From Anaerolineales bacterium (lineage in GTDB: Bacteria > Chloroflexota > Anaerolineae > Anaerolineales > UBA6663), in the NCBI GenBank assembly GCA_017999235.1, contig JAGOBN010000305.1:1-5704 (forward strand): DNA of 5,704 nucleotides, written 5' to 3'. Below are positions 1-5,704 of the stretch, one piece after another. Made by a program: the position numbers and the translations under genes. Within the stretch, counting starts at the first letter, position 1; the number at the start of each line of letters is the position of its first letter. The notes beneath the pieces were generated by a model that did no database searches, was not told where the DNA came from, and saw only the letters and a list, made by a program, of their open reading frames with translations.

Positions 1-1715
1 GGCTGGGTCACCACCCAATCCAGCGTCACCGTCAAGGTCTGCCCCTGGGTGATGAAGCCGGCGTCGGTCAGATACACGGCGTCGGCGAAGCGCGCCAGAT
101 ACGCGGCCGGGGGCGCGGCGGGGCCGGCCGTTACCGCGCCGACGTCCCCGGTCACGGCCTGTTCATCCGTGTACTGCGTCAGCCAAACCCGCTGATACTG
201 GGCCACCTGGGCCGCGAACCGCGCAAAGTCCCACAGTTGTCCCGGCTCTTCATTGGCGGTGGCCAGCCAGTGGTCGTTCAAGTCGGGGCGCAGGTCGGGG
301 AAAGTGGCGACCTCGGCCGGCCAGCGGAGGCCGGTGTTGGTGTAGACCAGGTCCAGCACGGTGAGATAGGGGGCCAGCACCGGCACGCCATCGCCGCCCA
401 GCGGGTACCACGGCTGTTTGTAAGCCAGCCAGTTGATCGTGTTGAGTACTAAGTGTTGTTCCGTTGGGGCCGCGCGCGCAATGGTGTTGAGCTGGGCCAG
501 CGGCGAGAGCGCCAAGACGTGCAGGCGGGCATGCCGGGCCAGGTAGGCGGCCGGCACCACCAGGAGCCCCGCCCCGAGCGCCGCCCCCAGCGCCCAGCGG
601 GGCCAGACGCGGCGCCAAGCCGCGGGCTCGGTCGCCACCAGGCTGACGAGGGCGGCCGTCCACAGCAGGACGCCGCCGGCGCCGGGGTAATACAACAGGC
701 GCGGGCTGATGATGATGTAATCAAACGGCAGCGCGCCGATGGAGGGCAGGCTGGTCAGCCCCGTCCAGGCGGCGGCTAGAACCACCGTGCGCCACTGGCC
801 GCGGCGCCACAGCCAGACCGCCGCCGGCACGCTGGCCGCCGCCCCGACGGCCCAGACGACCCCCAGGTCCCAGCCGCCCAAGTACTTAAGCCAGAGCGTG
901 GCCAGCGGCTGCACCGGGTAAGTGAGGGCTTGCCAGAAGAAAGTGGCGCTGGCGGCCAGCGTTTCGGGATGGGCGAATTGCAGCGGCACCGCCGCCTCAT
1001 CCGGGCGCGATTTTGGCACCAGGACCCACACCGGCAGAAACAGCGCGCTGAGCACGGGCAGCAGGGCCAGCGCCCAGGGCCGGCGCCGAGCGGAGCCCCG
1101 GTCAAAGACCAGCCAGGCCACGGCCATGACACTGCCGGCCGCGACGCCGGCCTCCAGCGCGTAGGGAGCCAGCGCCGCGCCCGCCAGGCTCAGCGCCAGC
1201 CAACGGCCCCGCGCGGTTTGGGTAAACCGAATTACCGCCAAGACACCGCTCAGCGTGATCAGGATGACCACGGGATGGTGGACGGCCGCGAAGTGCACCA
1301 GGGGCAGGGCCGCGAACGGATAGGCCGCGAAGGCCAGGCCGGCCAGGCGCTCCACCCAGACGCGGCCGGCGGCCGTTTGGCCGGCCCGCGCCCAGAGCTG
1401 GCCGGCCAGGTATCCGGCCAGCCAACTGTTGGCCGCATGCACCAGCAGCATGAACAGCCGGGGCAACAGCGTGGCGCCATAGGGCAGAAGCTCGGACGCG
1501 ATTTTGTAGAGCGTAAACGCGATGGGCCGGTAATATGGCAGGCCGGTGACATCCGTCCAAAGCTGGACGAATGATTTGGCAGTGACGAAATTAAAGAGCG
1601 GAAAATCGTCCCAGAAATAGGGCAGCGTGAGGGTCGGGGCGTAGAGCAGGAGCGTGAGGGCGAGGGGCGCCAGCCGCCCAGCGGCCGTCACCCAGCGGCG
1701 GTAGTGAGGGGCCAT
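1..1715 (-). CDS. GT-C-type membrane glycosyltransferase, C-terminus cut by left edge
   Basis: The frame is open from ATG at 1715 to the window edge (571 codons, no stop); I translated it codon by codon. It is a polytopic membrane protein. A first hydrophobic segment (about 12-31) is followed by an outer loop with D36-D37, N42 and the Y-R-P triplet 62-64, then H93 and N96 in the next helix. This layout matches GT-C glycosyltransferases of the PMT/TMTC/GT39 type, in which a loop-1 acidic residue is catalytic and a polyprenyl-phosphate sugar is the usual donor. About ten membrane segments reach residue 391, with S-P-R at 337-339. Residues from about 395 look extracytoplasmic. From 543 a beta-strand-rich stretch (QGQTLTVTLDW, 557-567) begins, and it is truncated. 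No in-frame ATG, GTG or TTG exists between the upstream lpdA stop and this ATG. However, no Shine-Dalgarno lies at normal distance. Acceptor and donor cannot be read from sequence. Confidence 0.8.
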   Translation of the reverse strand, partial: MAPHYRRWVTAAGRLAPLALTLLLYAPTLTLPYFWDDFPLFNFVTAKSFVQLWTDVTGLPYYRPIAFTLYKIASELLPYGATLLPRLFMLLVHAANSWLAGYLAGQLWARAGQTAAGRVWVERLAGLAFAAYPFAALPLVHFAAVHHPVVILITLSGVLAVIRFTQTARGRWLALSLAGAALAPYALEAGVAAGSVMAVAWLVFDRGSARRRPWALALLPVLSALFLPVWVLVPKSRPDEAAVPLQFAHPETLAASATFFWQALTYPVQPLATLWLKYLGGWDLGVVWAVGAAASVPAAVWLWRRGQWRTVVLAAAWTGLTSLPSIGALPFDYIIISPRLLYYPGAGGVLLWTAALVSLVATEPAAWRRVWPRWALGAALGAGLLVVPAAYLARHARLHVLALSPLAQLNTIARAAPTEQHLVLNTINWLAYKQPWYPLGGDGVPVLAPYLTVLDLVYTNTGLRWPAEVATFPDLRPDLNDHWLATANEEPGQLWDFARFAAQVAQYQRVWLTQYTDEQAVTGDVGAVTAGPAAPPAAYLARFADAVYLTDAGFITQGQTLTVTLDWVVTQ

Positions 1716-1724
1716 AAATAACCG

Positions 1725-1769
1725 GGCCGGCCGGAGGGGCGGCGAACCCTTCCCCTCCGGCGGCCGGCC
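1725..1769 (-). terminator. Terminator-like hairpin after lpdA
   Basis: On the minus strand this sits between the lpdA stop and the glycosyltransferase start. CCGGAGGGG (1731-1739) pairs perfectly with CCCCTCCGG (1752-1760) around a 12-base loop. With a 3-base bulge (1761-1763) the stem extends through GGCCGG (1725-1730) and CCGGCC (1764-1769). Leaving the stem in the minus direction, four bases separate it from TTATTT, a weak U-tract that runs into the next ATG. It probably ends or attenuates lpdA transcription. If read through, it would also fold just upstream of the next start codon. Confidence 0.5.
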
Positions 1770-1778
1770 GAGACGCCG

Positions 1779-3176
<1,398 letters not shown>

Positions 3177-3182
3177 GGATCT

Positions 3183-3187
3183 CTCCT
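3183..3187 (-). promoter_or_regulatory. Ribosome binding site fixing the lpdA start
   Basis: AGGAG on the minus strand (within GAGGAGAG) is separated by six bases from the ATG at 3174-3176. It selects this start over the upstream in-frame starts near 3281. The extension those would add is rich in Arg and Pro and does not resemble an E3 N-terminus. Confidence 0.85.
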
Positions 3188-3234
3188 CGCGAAGTTGGGA
3201 AGGGCGGCCGCAGCCAGCCCGCGGGTGCGGTCGG

Positions 3235-3243
3235 ATTTTAACA
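3235..3243 (-). promoter_or_regulatory. Candidate extended -10 promoter for lpdA
   Basis: Read on the minus strand this is TGTTAAAAT: a TGn extension followed by TAAAAT, one mismatch from TATAAT. It is one of the few AT-rich spots in a very GC-rich leader. No -35 box is found 16-18 bases upstream, which fits an extended -10 promoter. Transcription would begin near 3228 and give a leader of about 50 bases that includes the AGGAG site. Confidence 0.45.
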
Positions 3244-3272
3244 CGTCCAGCGCCGCGCGGCGGGTTACCTGT

Positions 3273-3299
3273 TTGGCCCATGTCAAATGGACCTATAAA
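3273..3299 (+). promoter_or_regulatory. Weak candidate sigma70-type promoter, plus strand
   Basis: TATAAA at 3294-3299 is a good -10. The only -35 candidate is TTGGCC at 3273-3278, which matches TTGACA in four of six positions with a short 15-base spacer. It would start transcription around 3306, about 115 bases before the GTG of the 63-residue gene. A start there would leave almost no leader before the ATG at 3315. Confidence 0.3.
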
Positions 3300-3314
3300 T
3301 CACCCGGAGGGGCG

Positions 3315-3440
3315 ATGAGCCGGCATGACATTCGTCACTCCCCGCCGCCCGCCGGCTCTGTTATTTTCCTGCGCAATCGGCTCATTTTCAGCCGAGTCGG
3401 TCAACCCCCAAGGAGACGCCCGTGCATCAACTTTCCCTGA
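3315..3440 (+). CDS. Possible 41-residue leader ORF overlapping the next gene
   Basis: ATG at 3315 is preceded by GGAGG (3306-3310, four-base spacer), and the frame runs to TGA at 3438-3440. The product is short, basic and proline-rich (begins MSRHDIRHSPPPAG, ends RRRPCINFP) and resembles no family I know. It overlaps the start of the 63-residue gene by 19 bases in another frame, a geometry compatible with translational coupling. Against it, the TATAAA box would place the transcript start almost on its ribosome site. In addition, short open frames are frequent in GC-rich DNA. Confidence 0.25.
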   Translation: MSRHDIRHSPPPAGSVIFLRNRLIFSRVGQPPRRRPCINFP

Positions 3441-3613
3441 CCACTGACGAGGCTGAGGTGCTTCAAGCGGCGCTGCAAAGCTATATCTCTGATCTGCGCC
3501 AGGAAGTCAGCCATACCGAGAACTGGCAGTTCAAGGCCGCGCTCAAGCAGAACGAAGCGCACCTGCGCCGGGTGCTGGATTCACTCTCGGTCAGCGAGCC
3601 AGAAGTCGCCTGA
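3422..3613 (+). CDS. Small helical protein of unknown function, 63 residues
   Basis: The start is GTG, chosen because AAGGAG (3410-3415) lies exactly six bases upstream and no ATG is suitably placed. The product is soluble and charged, with no signal peptide or membrane segment. Two amphipathic helices are likely: about 8-30 (DEAEVLQAALQSYISDLRQEV) and 34-55 (NWQFKAALKQNEAHLRRVLDSL), joined by a turn at S30-H31-T32-E33. The pattern of L14, L18, L25, then T32, F37, L41, L48 and L52 resembles short hypothetical proteins seen in many bacteria, where an LR.E...T motif links two helices. I know no assigned function. It is a monocistronic unit, divergent from lpdA and closed by a strong terminator. 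The clean ribosome site, family-like pattern and terminator make it a real gene. Confidence 0.8.
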   Translation: MHQLSLTTDEAEVLQAALQSYISDLRQEVSHTENWQFKAALKQNEAHLRRVLDSLSVSEPEVA

Positions 3614-3619
3614 CTTCTG
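3600..3619 (+). repeat. Inverted repeat enclosing the stop codon of the 63-residue gene
   Basis: CAGAAGTC (3600-3607) and GACTTCTG (3612-3619) form a perfect 8-bp stem with a 4-base loop. The stop TGA (3611-3613) begins in the loop. There is no T-tract after it. It may protect the mRNA 3' end or be chance, because the coding constraint on the left arm is modest. Confidence 0.5.
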
Positions 3620-3636
3620 CCCGGAACCGTTCCACG

Positions 3637-3670
3637 ACCGCGCCCCGCTTGGTTCCAAGCGGGGCGCGGT
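3637..3670 (+). terminator. Perfect 16-bp terminator stem after the 63-residue gene
   Basis: The left arm ACCGCGCCCCGCTTGG (3637-3652) is exactly complementary to the right arm (3655-3670). Only TT lies between them, so the real loop would open to about four to six bases. TGTTTAAT follows the stem closely on the plus strand, a weak U-tract. It lies between convergent genes (stops at 3613 and 3694), so it may also block transcription entering from the minus strand, although no T-tract exists in that direction. Confidence 0.8.
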
Positions 3671-3693
3671 GTTTAATCCGGCTGGATCGCAGC

Positions 3694-4128
3694 CTACTTC
3701 GTAGAGTCGGCGGGTTTCGGCTCCGCGCCGGCCGGCGGCTCCGCCTCCAGTACCGGGATCAGCAGGAGCAGAAACGCGGCGCCGGCCAGGGCATAGCCCG
3801 GCATCGGGGTGAGATTACCGACATACGGGTCTTTGGCAAACGGCTGATGGACGTAGCAATTGCCGTTGGCGTCCACCCGCCCCAGATAGTCATCCGGCCG
3901 GCCGGGGACATGCCGGAAGATTTTGCCGCTGCTGAGTTCCACCTGACCCACGTACTTGTCCGGCCCCAGCCGCGCCTCATAGATCCGGCCGGTGTCCAGT
4001 TCGACGCGGCCGACATACTTGTCCGGCCCGAAGCGCGTCTCGTACACCTTGCCGTCCCATTCCGTGTAGCCGATCTGCGGGTCCGGGGCCAATGGCCGGT
4101 GCAGATAAGCGCGTCCACCACCGCTCAT
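3694..4128 (-). CDS. Membrane-anchored protein with five 21-residue beta-type units
   Basis: This 144-residue protein is of unrecognised function. Glycines at 5, 26, 47, 68 and 89 are spaced exactly 21 residues apart. Each opens a G-[KRN]-x-[YF] strand motif (GRAY, GKVY, GRIY, GKIF, GNCY). A second conserved block is D-x-[YQ]-[VIL]-G at 16-20, 36-40, 57-61, 79-83 (D-Y-L-G, 80-83) and 100-104. The first 16-residue unit (5-20) and the last (89-104) share G..Y.H.P.A.DP..G, so the ends of the array match each other best. This suggests a closed beta ring or a small propeller-like fold. Residues 111-127 (GYALAGAAFLLLLIPVL) form one membrane segment, followed by a Pro/Glu/Lys-rich tail. There is no signal peptide. 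ATG at 4128 has GGAGG five bases upstream. It is 37 bases downstream of the aldo/keto reductase, probably the last gene of that operon. Topology and ligand are unknown. Confidence 0.88.
   Translation of the reverse strand: MSGGGRAYLHRPLAPDPQIGYTEWDGKVYETRFGPDKYVGRVELDTGRIYEARLGPDKYVGQVELSSGKIFRHVPGRPDDYLGRVDANGNCYVHQPFAKDPYVGNLTPMPGYALAGAAFLLLLIPVLEAEPPAGAEPKPADSTK
3817..4116 (-). repeat. 63-bp-period coding repeat (five units)
   Basis: This stretch encodes residues 5-104 of the membrane-anchored repeat protein with a 63-base period. Similarity survives at DNA level in the central units: the 14-mer tacttgtccggccc occurs at 3953-3966 and again at 4016-4029, exactly 63 bases apart. This suggests that the units encoding residues 36-56 and 57-77 duplicated most recently, while the outer units have diverged and match at protein level only. 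Confidence 0.8.
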
Positions 4129-4133
4129 GTTCG

Positions 4134-4138
4134 CCTCC
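4134..4138 (-). promoter_or_regulatory. Ribosome binding site of the repeat protein
   Basis: GGAGG on the minus strand, five bases from ATG 4128. It is the best Shine-Dalgarno in the window and lies in the 37-base gap after the aldo/keto reductase stop. No terminator is seen in that gap, which supports co-transcription. Confidence 0.75.
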
Positions 4139-4165
4139 TATGAGATGAAATTAATCGCCGGCCGG

Positions 4166-5137
4166 CTACCACGCATACGCTTCCGGCGCTTCGCCGCCCG
4201 GCCCCGGCCAGATCGTATCCAGCTTCTTGAGCGCCTCCGCGCTGAGTTTAATCTTCAGCGCGCGCAGGCTGCCATCTAATTGCGCCAGGGTGCGCGGGCC
4301 GATGATGGGCGCGGTGACCGCCGGATTGTGCAGCAGCCAGGCCAGCGCCACGTCGGCCGGCTTCTCGCCCAGCTTGCGGCAGAAGGCTTCATAGGCCTTC
4401 AGCTGGGCCGCGTATTTTTGGACATGCGCCTGCAGGCTCTCGCGCGCCCGCCGGCCCTCTTTGGCTTTGGCCAGCGCCCCGCCCAACAGGCCGCCGGCCA
4501 GCGGGCTCCAGGGGATCAGGCCCAGGCCGTAGGCGCGGCAGGCGGGGATGACCTCCAGCTCAATGGTGCGGTCTTTGAGATTGTAAAGACTCTGCTCGCT
4601 GACCAGCCCCAGAAAATGCCGGGCGCGCGCGGCCTCCTGCGCCTGCGCCAAGTGCCAGCCGGCGAAGTTGCTGCTGCCCGCGTACACCACCTTGCCCTGC
4701 CGCACCAGCGTCTCCAGCGCCTGCCAGACCTCATCCCACGGCGTCTCGCGGGCCACGTGGTGCATCTGGTACAGGTCGAGATACTCGGTCTGCAGGCGGC
4801 GCAGGCTGGCCTCGCAGGCCTGGCGGATGTGCCGGGCCGAGAGGCGCGAGTCGTTGGGCCACTCGCCCATGCGGCCGAAGACCTTGGTGGCCAGCACCAC
4901 CTTCTCGCGCCGGCCGCCGCCTTGCGCGAACCAGCGGCCGAGGATCTGTTCGGTGACGCCCTCGCCCAGCTTGGCGCCATAGACATTGGCGGTGTCGAAG
5001 AAGTTCAGGCCGTGCTCCAGCGCGCGGTCCATAATCGCAAAGCTGTCCGCTTCGGCCGTGTGCGGGCCGAAGTTCATGGTGCCCAGGCACAGCCGGCTGA
5101 CTTTCAAGCCGGTGCGGCCGAGGTGGGTATAGTCCAT
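4166..5137 (-). CDS. Aldo/keto reductase family oxidoreductase
   Basis: This 323-residue soluble TIM-barrel protein reduces carbonyls with NADPH in the cytoplasm. The N-terminal LGRTGLKVSRLCLGTMNFG (6-24) is the usual first barrel strand. The catalytic tetrad is complete: D48 and Y53 in FDTANVYG, K85 in LATKVFG, and H126 in YQMHH. Cofactor-contact motifs are GSSNF (154-158), PWSPLAGGLL (209-218) and IIGPRTLAQLDGSL (278-291). Length and motif order match the bacterial AKR branch related to YajO/Tas and YghZ, which has broad or unknown substrates. AGGAG (5144-5148) six bases before ATG 5137 sets the start. It begins 33 bases after the upstream membrane protein and ends 37 bases before the repeat protein, so it is the middle gene of a probable three-gene operon. 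Its natural substrate cannot be told from sequence. Confidence 0.93.
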   Translation of the reverse strand: MDYTHLGRTGLKVSRLCLGTMNFGPHTAEADSFAIMDRALEHGLNFFDTANVYGAKLGEGVTEQILGRWFAQGGGRREKVVLATKVFGRMGEWPNDSRLSARHIRQACEASLRRLQTEYLDLYQMHHVARETPWDEVWQALETLVRQGKVVYAGSSNFAGWHLAQAQEAARARHFLGLVSEQSLYNLKDRTIELEVIPACRAYGLGLIPWSPLAGGLLGGALAKAKEGRRARESLQAHVQKYAAQLKAYEAFCRKLGEKPADVALAWLLHNPAVTAPIIGPRTLAQLDGSLRALKIKLSAEALKKLDTIWPGPGGEAPEAYAW

Positions 5138-5148
5138 GCGGGTCTCCT

Positions 5149-5169
5149 AAAAGCCGGCGCTTGGCCGGC
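5149..5169 (-). terminator. Short terminator- or attenuator-like hairpin before the aldo/keto reductase
   Basis: On the minus strand GCCGGC (5164-5169) pairs with GCCGGC (5153-5158) around a 5-base loop, and TTTT (5149-5152) follows at once. It begins right after the upstream TAG and ends at the ribosome site AGGAG. A 6-bp all-GC stem with four Ts would be a weak terminator, so partial attenuation is more likely than full termination. GCCGGC is very common in this DNA, so chance is a real alternative. Confidence 0.4.
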
Positions 5170-5170
5170 G

Positions 5171-5704
5171 CTATGGGCTGGCGAGCCCGAGGTCGAGATA
5201 GAACAGCACAAAGTAGCCGGCCAGCAGCACCAGCCAGCCGACCAATTGCACCAGATCCAGGAACTGCTGCCAGGTGAAGGCGAAATTCTCGCGCACCGTG
5301 TCGGTGATCGATTCGAGGTGGCCGAGCTTGTTGTGGACAGCCGCCTTCCACTCGTCAATATAGAACTCATCCACGATCAGGCGGTAGAGCTGGGCCGTAT
5401 ACCAATCCCCGATGAGCAGCAGCAGCTGTTCGGCCTTCTCAAAATCCAAGAGCAGCTCCAGGCGCTGCCCCAGCACTTCGCGCAGCCGGCCGGCGCCCAG
5501 CCGGAAGCGCCGCCGCCCGGTCAGCTCGCGCCGCAGCGCCTCCAGGTGGCGCTCGATGGCGCGGTCCAAGAGCCGGTAGCGCACCAGCTGGTAGTTGCCG
5601 AGCTTGAGGAGCTCGATCTCGGATTGAAAGTCGCCGTCCGCGTCGATGATCAGCGCGCCTTCCCAATCCACCACCGTCAGGTCGGCGTCGGCGTAGCGCG
5701 CGCG
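5171..5704 (-). CDS. Predicted membrane-anchored protein, N-terminus beyond right edge
   Basis: This is the last 177 residues of a gene whose start lies outside the window; the frame is open through 5704, so the GTG at 5672-5674 is probably internal. Visible order: a beta-type N-terminal part (ADLTVVDWEGALIIDADGD, starting near residue 7 of the visible part), a charged helical region with coiled-coil character (about 28-100, with basic patch GRRRFRLGAGR), then helix WKAAVHNKLGHLESITDTVR (119-138), and one C-terminal hydrophobic span at about 154-172. A helical, basic middle and a single C-terminal anchor recall the RMD1/DUF155 group and related bacterial hypothetical proteins. That is a resemblance in architecture recalled from memory, not a shown homology. 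It is the first visible gene of the right-hand operon, 33 bases before the aldo/keto reductase. No catalytic motif is evident. Confidence 0.8.
   Translation of the reverse strand, partial: RARYADADLTVVDWEGALIIDADGDFQSEIELLKLGNYQLVRYRLLDRAIERHLEALRRELTGRRRFRLGAGRLREVLGQRLELLLDFEKAEQLLLLIGDWYTAQLYRLIVDEFYIDEWKAAVHNKLGHLESITDTVRENFAFTWQQFLDLVQLVGWLVLLAGYFVLFYLDLGLASP

Larger units (their letters stand above)
3177..3421. other. Divergent intergenic region between lpdA and the 63-residue gene
   Basis: These 245 bases separate two start codons that face away from each other, so promoters for both directions must lie here unless one is further off. Visible elements are the lpdA ribosome site (3183-3187), an extended -10 (3235-3243, minus), a TATAAA box (3294-3299, plus), a possible leader ORF (3315-3440, plus), a short hairpin (TCGGCT at 3377-3382 with AGCCGA at 3390-3395, 7-base loop), and AAGGAG (3410-3415, plus). 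No long repeated operator or riboswitch-like architecture is apparent. Confidence 0.7.

Noticed and set aside
250..1574. Several 90-210-codon open frames on both strands inside the glycosyltransferase gene
   Set aside because: Their translations are low-complexity Arg/Gly/Ala/Pro-rich or Trp/Ser-rich, while the continuous minus-strand frame from 1715 gives a coherent membrane protein with conserved loop residues.
3177..3281. In-frame 35-residue N-terminal extension of lpdA
   Set aside because: It lacks a ribosome site, is Arg/Pro-rich and does not match E3 N-termini. AGGAG lies correctly before the ATG at 3176, and the extended -10 lies inside the extension.
3281..3286. Perfect TTGACA on the minus strand upstream of lpdA
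   Set aside because: The position 15-18 bases downstream is GC-only (CCGCCG), so there is no matching -10. The extended -10 at 3235-3243 is too far away to pair with it.
3649..4143. 164-codon plus-strand frame opposite the repeat protein gene
   Set aside because: It is a mirror of the 63-base repeat on the coding strand, starts inside the terminator stem and has no ribosome site.
4668..4982. 104-codon plus-strand frame inside the aldo/keto reductase
   Set aside because: It is antisense to a fully supported catalytic region, with no ribosome site and no family resemblance.
5171..5674. Complete 167-residue gene starting at GTG 5674
   Set aside because: The frame stays open to the right edge with sensible residues (YADADLTV), and no ribosome site is visible before the GTG, so the gene is better called truncated at its 5' end.

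Overview
The window is GC-rich bacterial DNA with tightly packed genes and strong AGGAG-type ribosome binding sites. Chloroflexota (Anaerolineae/Caldilineae-like) is the most likely source. The reasons are a GT-C membrane glycosyltransferase with a beta-rich C-terminal extension, an E3 subunit close to the actinobacterial LpdC type, and heavy use of the GCCGGC palindrome. This assignment is inferred from style only; there is no rRNA or other phylogenetic marker here.

Layout. Bases 1-1715 (minus) are the first 571 codons of a polytopic GT-C-type glycosyltransferase whose C-terminus lies beyond the left edge. Bases 1716-1778 hold a terminator-like hairpin. Bases 1779-3176 (minus) encode a complete dihydrolipoamide dehydrogenase with every catalytic motif. 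Bases 3177-3421 are a divergent intergenic region with an extended -10 promoter for lpdA, a weak plus-strand promoter and a possible 41-codon leader ORF. Bases 3422-3613 (plus) encode a 63-residue helical protein with a GTG start, followed by a perfect 16-bp terminator stem. Three minus-strand genes fill the rest and probably form one operon, read from right to left. These are a protein with a C-terminal membrane anchor (5171 to beyond the right edge), an aldo/keto reductase (4166-5137), and a small membrane protein built of five 21-residue beta-type units (3694-4128). The gaps between them are 33 and 37 bases.

How they work together. No single pathway links all the genes. The E3 gene has no E1, E2 or glycine-cleavage partner beside it and looks like a stand-alone transcription unit that serves complexes encoded elsewhere. 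The right-hand operon joins a soluble NADPH-dependent oxidoreductase to two single-span membrane proteins of unknown role. The repeat protein is the least familiar element. Its N-terminal 16 residues match its C-terminal repeat unit, which suggests a closed, ring-like beta fold attached to a membrane anchor. There is no mobile element, CRISPR array, tRNA or rRNA in the window.
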